NCBI RefSeq assembly: GCF_004104015.1
Contig: NZ_RYFV01000006.1
Coordinates: 44,063-108,062, forward strand
Reading direction: 5' to 3'
Origin: Actinomyces oricola
GTDB taxonomy: Bacteria; Actinomycetota; Actinomycetes; Actinomycetales; Actinomycetaceae
Length of the DNA stretch: 64,000 nt
Translations under genes and position numbers: made by a program
Notes under the pieces: generated by a model
What the model saw: the letters and a program-made list of their open reading frames with translations, nothing else
Databases searched by the model: none
Told to the model about the DNA's origin: nothing
In this document: piece by piece, positions 63,206 through 64,000 of the stretch
Numbering within the stretch: the first letter of the stretch is position 1
Layout of the letters: every line of letters starts with the position of its first letter

Positions 63206-63873
63206 TGGTCCTCCTGCGCGTGGGTGGTGGTGTCGGGGGCCGGGGCCGTTGGGGGCTGTTTCGCGGACTGCTCCAGATAGGGGATGGGAAGCAGCTCGGA
63301 GAGTTCAATGAGGTCGAAGACGAGTGCGGCGTCCCCGAGCGCGGTGACCATGGGTCCGAGGACGCGCCGGGCGTCCTGCCACTCGGAGTCAATGTCTTGG
63401 GGCGTGACGGGTTCTGCGCCCGGCGGGGTGTGCGCCTGGTCGGAGAGGAGCTTGCGAATGCGGGCGGCGCGTGTTTTGGGGAAGGCCACGGGTTCTTTCG
63501 CCCCGGGGGCGGTGCTCAGCCCCGTGAACCAGGTGCTTCGGTCGATCATCGTTGGCCAGGGGGCGCCGCGCAGGGGGGAGGCGGCAGTGCGCTCGCCCCT
63601 CGTGGGCTCAGCCGCGGGGGCGTGGCCGCCCGTTGGCGGCCCGGCGGCGGGCGCGTGGAGCCGGTAGGGGCGGGCGGTGAAGTCCTGGTAGCCCTCGAGG
63701 AGTTGATGCGGGTCAGTAATGGTGGAGTCGAAAAGGGCGTGGTAGGTGAGTGTGGAGCATTCCTGTCCAGGTTCTTTACCGATTCTTTTGGCGTCGCGGA
63801 CGAGTTCTTCGGCCAGGTTGTAGGCGAGGTGGAAGGGGAAGGCCCTGGGCACGATGGCGGCCCCGGCGGCGGC
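63202..63873 (-). pseudogene. cas10: Cas10, C-terminal fragment cut by an insertion element
   Basis: The open frame encodes about 220 residues of the end of Cas10: AAAGAAIVPRAFPFHLAYNL, ELVRDAKRIG and STLTYHALFDSTITDPHQLL match the palm-domain tail of type III Cas10 proteins. The HD nuclease and GGDD cyclase parts are not here. Going upstream, the frame enters IS3-like DNA and meets a TGA at 63901-63903. A GTG at 63852 could start a fragment of 216 residues, but it would have no catalytic centre. Whether the rest of cas10 survives beyond the element lies outside the window. Confidence 0.8.
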
Positions 63874-64000
63874 TGAGGTTCCCCCCGGACCGTAGAGGCA
63901 TCAGCTATAAGGAGTGGTGATGTCAGAGAAGCGGAAGAAGTACGACCGGGAGTTCCGTGAGGGAGCTGTCCGGATCGTTGAGGAGACGGGGAAGCCGATC
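63874..64000 (+). mobile_element. Left end of an IS3-family insertion sequence (partial)
   Basis: The element seems to begin about 63874 (TGAGGTTCCCCCCGGACCG), in the usual IS3 5'-TG style, and contains the start of an OrfA transposase. It lies within cas10. The exact terminus, its inverted repeat and any target duplication cannot be confirmed because the right end is outside the window. Confidence 0.65.
63920..64000 (+). CDS. IS3-family transposase OrfA, N-terminal part (3' end outside window)
   Basis: The frame starts at an ATG with GGAG six bases upstream and reads MSEKRKKYDREFREGAVRIV followed by EETGKPI to the window edge. This is the typical start of the helix-turn-helix OrfA of IS3-group elements. 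It is read rightwards, opposite to cas10. Confidence 0.85.
   Translation, partial: MSEKRKKYDREFREGAVRIVEETGKPI

Noticed and set aside
63852..63900. A natural short Cas10 starting at the GTG at 63852
   Set aside because: It would lack the HD and GGDD regions and begins inside a conserved Cas10 segment; truncation by the IS explains it better.

Overview
The window is high-GC (roughly 70%) chromosomal DNA from an actinobacterium, most likely a member of the Actinomycetales close to Actinomyces. The grounds are base composition, GTG starts with 4-base GTGA overlaps, leaderless-looking promoters (TANNNT about 7-8 bases before the start codon), a DUF3180 gene beside folK, and the order ftsH-folE-folP-folBK-DUF3180-PH-PH-DUF2520-panC-panD-lysS. 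This is the same block order I recall from other Actinobacteria such as Mycobacterium. No rRNA or tRNA gene was seen.

Left part (1-27 kb), mostly housekeeping and catabolism: the end of radA; disA (c-di-AMP synthase); a basic low-complexity membrane protein; mutY and an N-acetylglutamate-synthase-like GNAT; glpD and glpK for glycerol; a phosphopantetheinyl transferase; a lactate module (lactate permease, a lipoprotein, lutABC); a mannitol dehydrogenase; a POT peptide transporter; a uridine-kinase-like P-loop protein; a PadR-controlled ABC exporter; the remnant of a pentapeptide-repeat gene; a frameshifted lipoprotein gene; and lysS.

Middle part (24.7-51 kb): the conserved folate/pantothenate/lysS block is read leftwards and appears to have accepted several insertions. 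These are a DUF559 protein between panD and lysS; a domain-permuted GH3 beta-glucosidase plus a 21-repeat CRISPR array between the PH-domain genes and DUF3180; and an ABC transporter with a response regulator and two tandem paralogous histidine kinases between folP and folE.

Right part (51-64 kb), upstream of ftsH where hpt/tilS often lie: an accessory defence island. It holds a CorA-like membrane protein divergent from cas6, a small antitoxin-like gene with a truncated zeta toxin, and a tightly overlapping leftward operon: cas10 (C-terminal piece only), a csx10-type RAMP with an N-terminal Cas7-like part, a double Cas7 (Cas7-2x), csx19, a large TIGR03986-type RAMP (Cas7 with insertion), a 137-residue protein of unknown function, and an 818-residue protein that looks like a CARF/HEPN effector. 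This gene set matches subtype III-D, particularly its III-Dv variant. An IS3-family element at the right edge has cut cas10, so production of the second messenger, and hence activation of the ancillary effectors, may be lost in this strain.

The CRISPR array lies about 15 kb from cas6. The 3' base of the repeat hairpin on the minus strand is followed by exactly 8 bases (ATTAAGAC). This indicates leftward transcription, a leader to the right of 37304, and processing by the Cas6 encoded here. No cas1 or cas2 is in the window.
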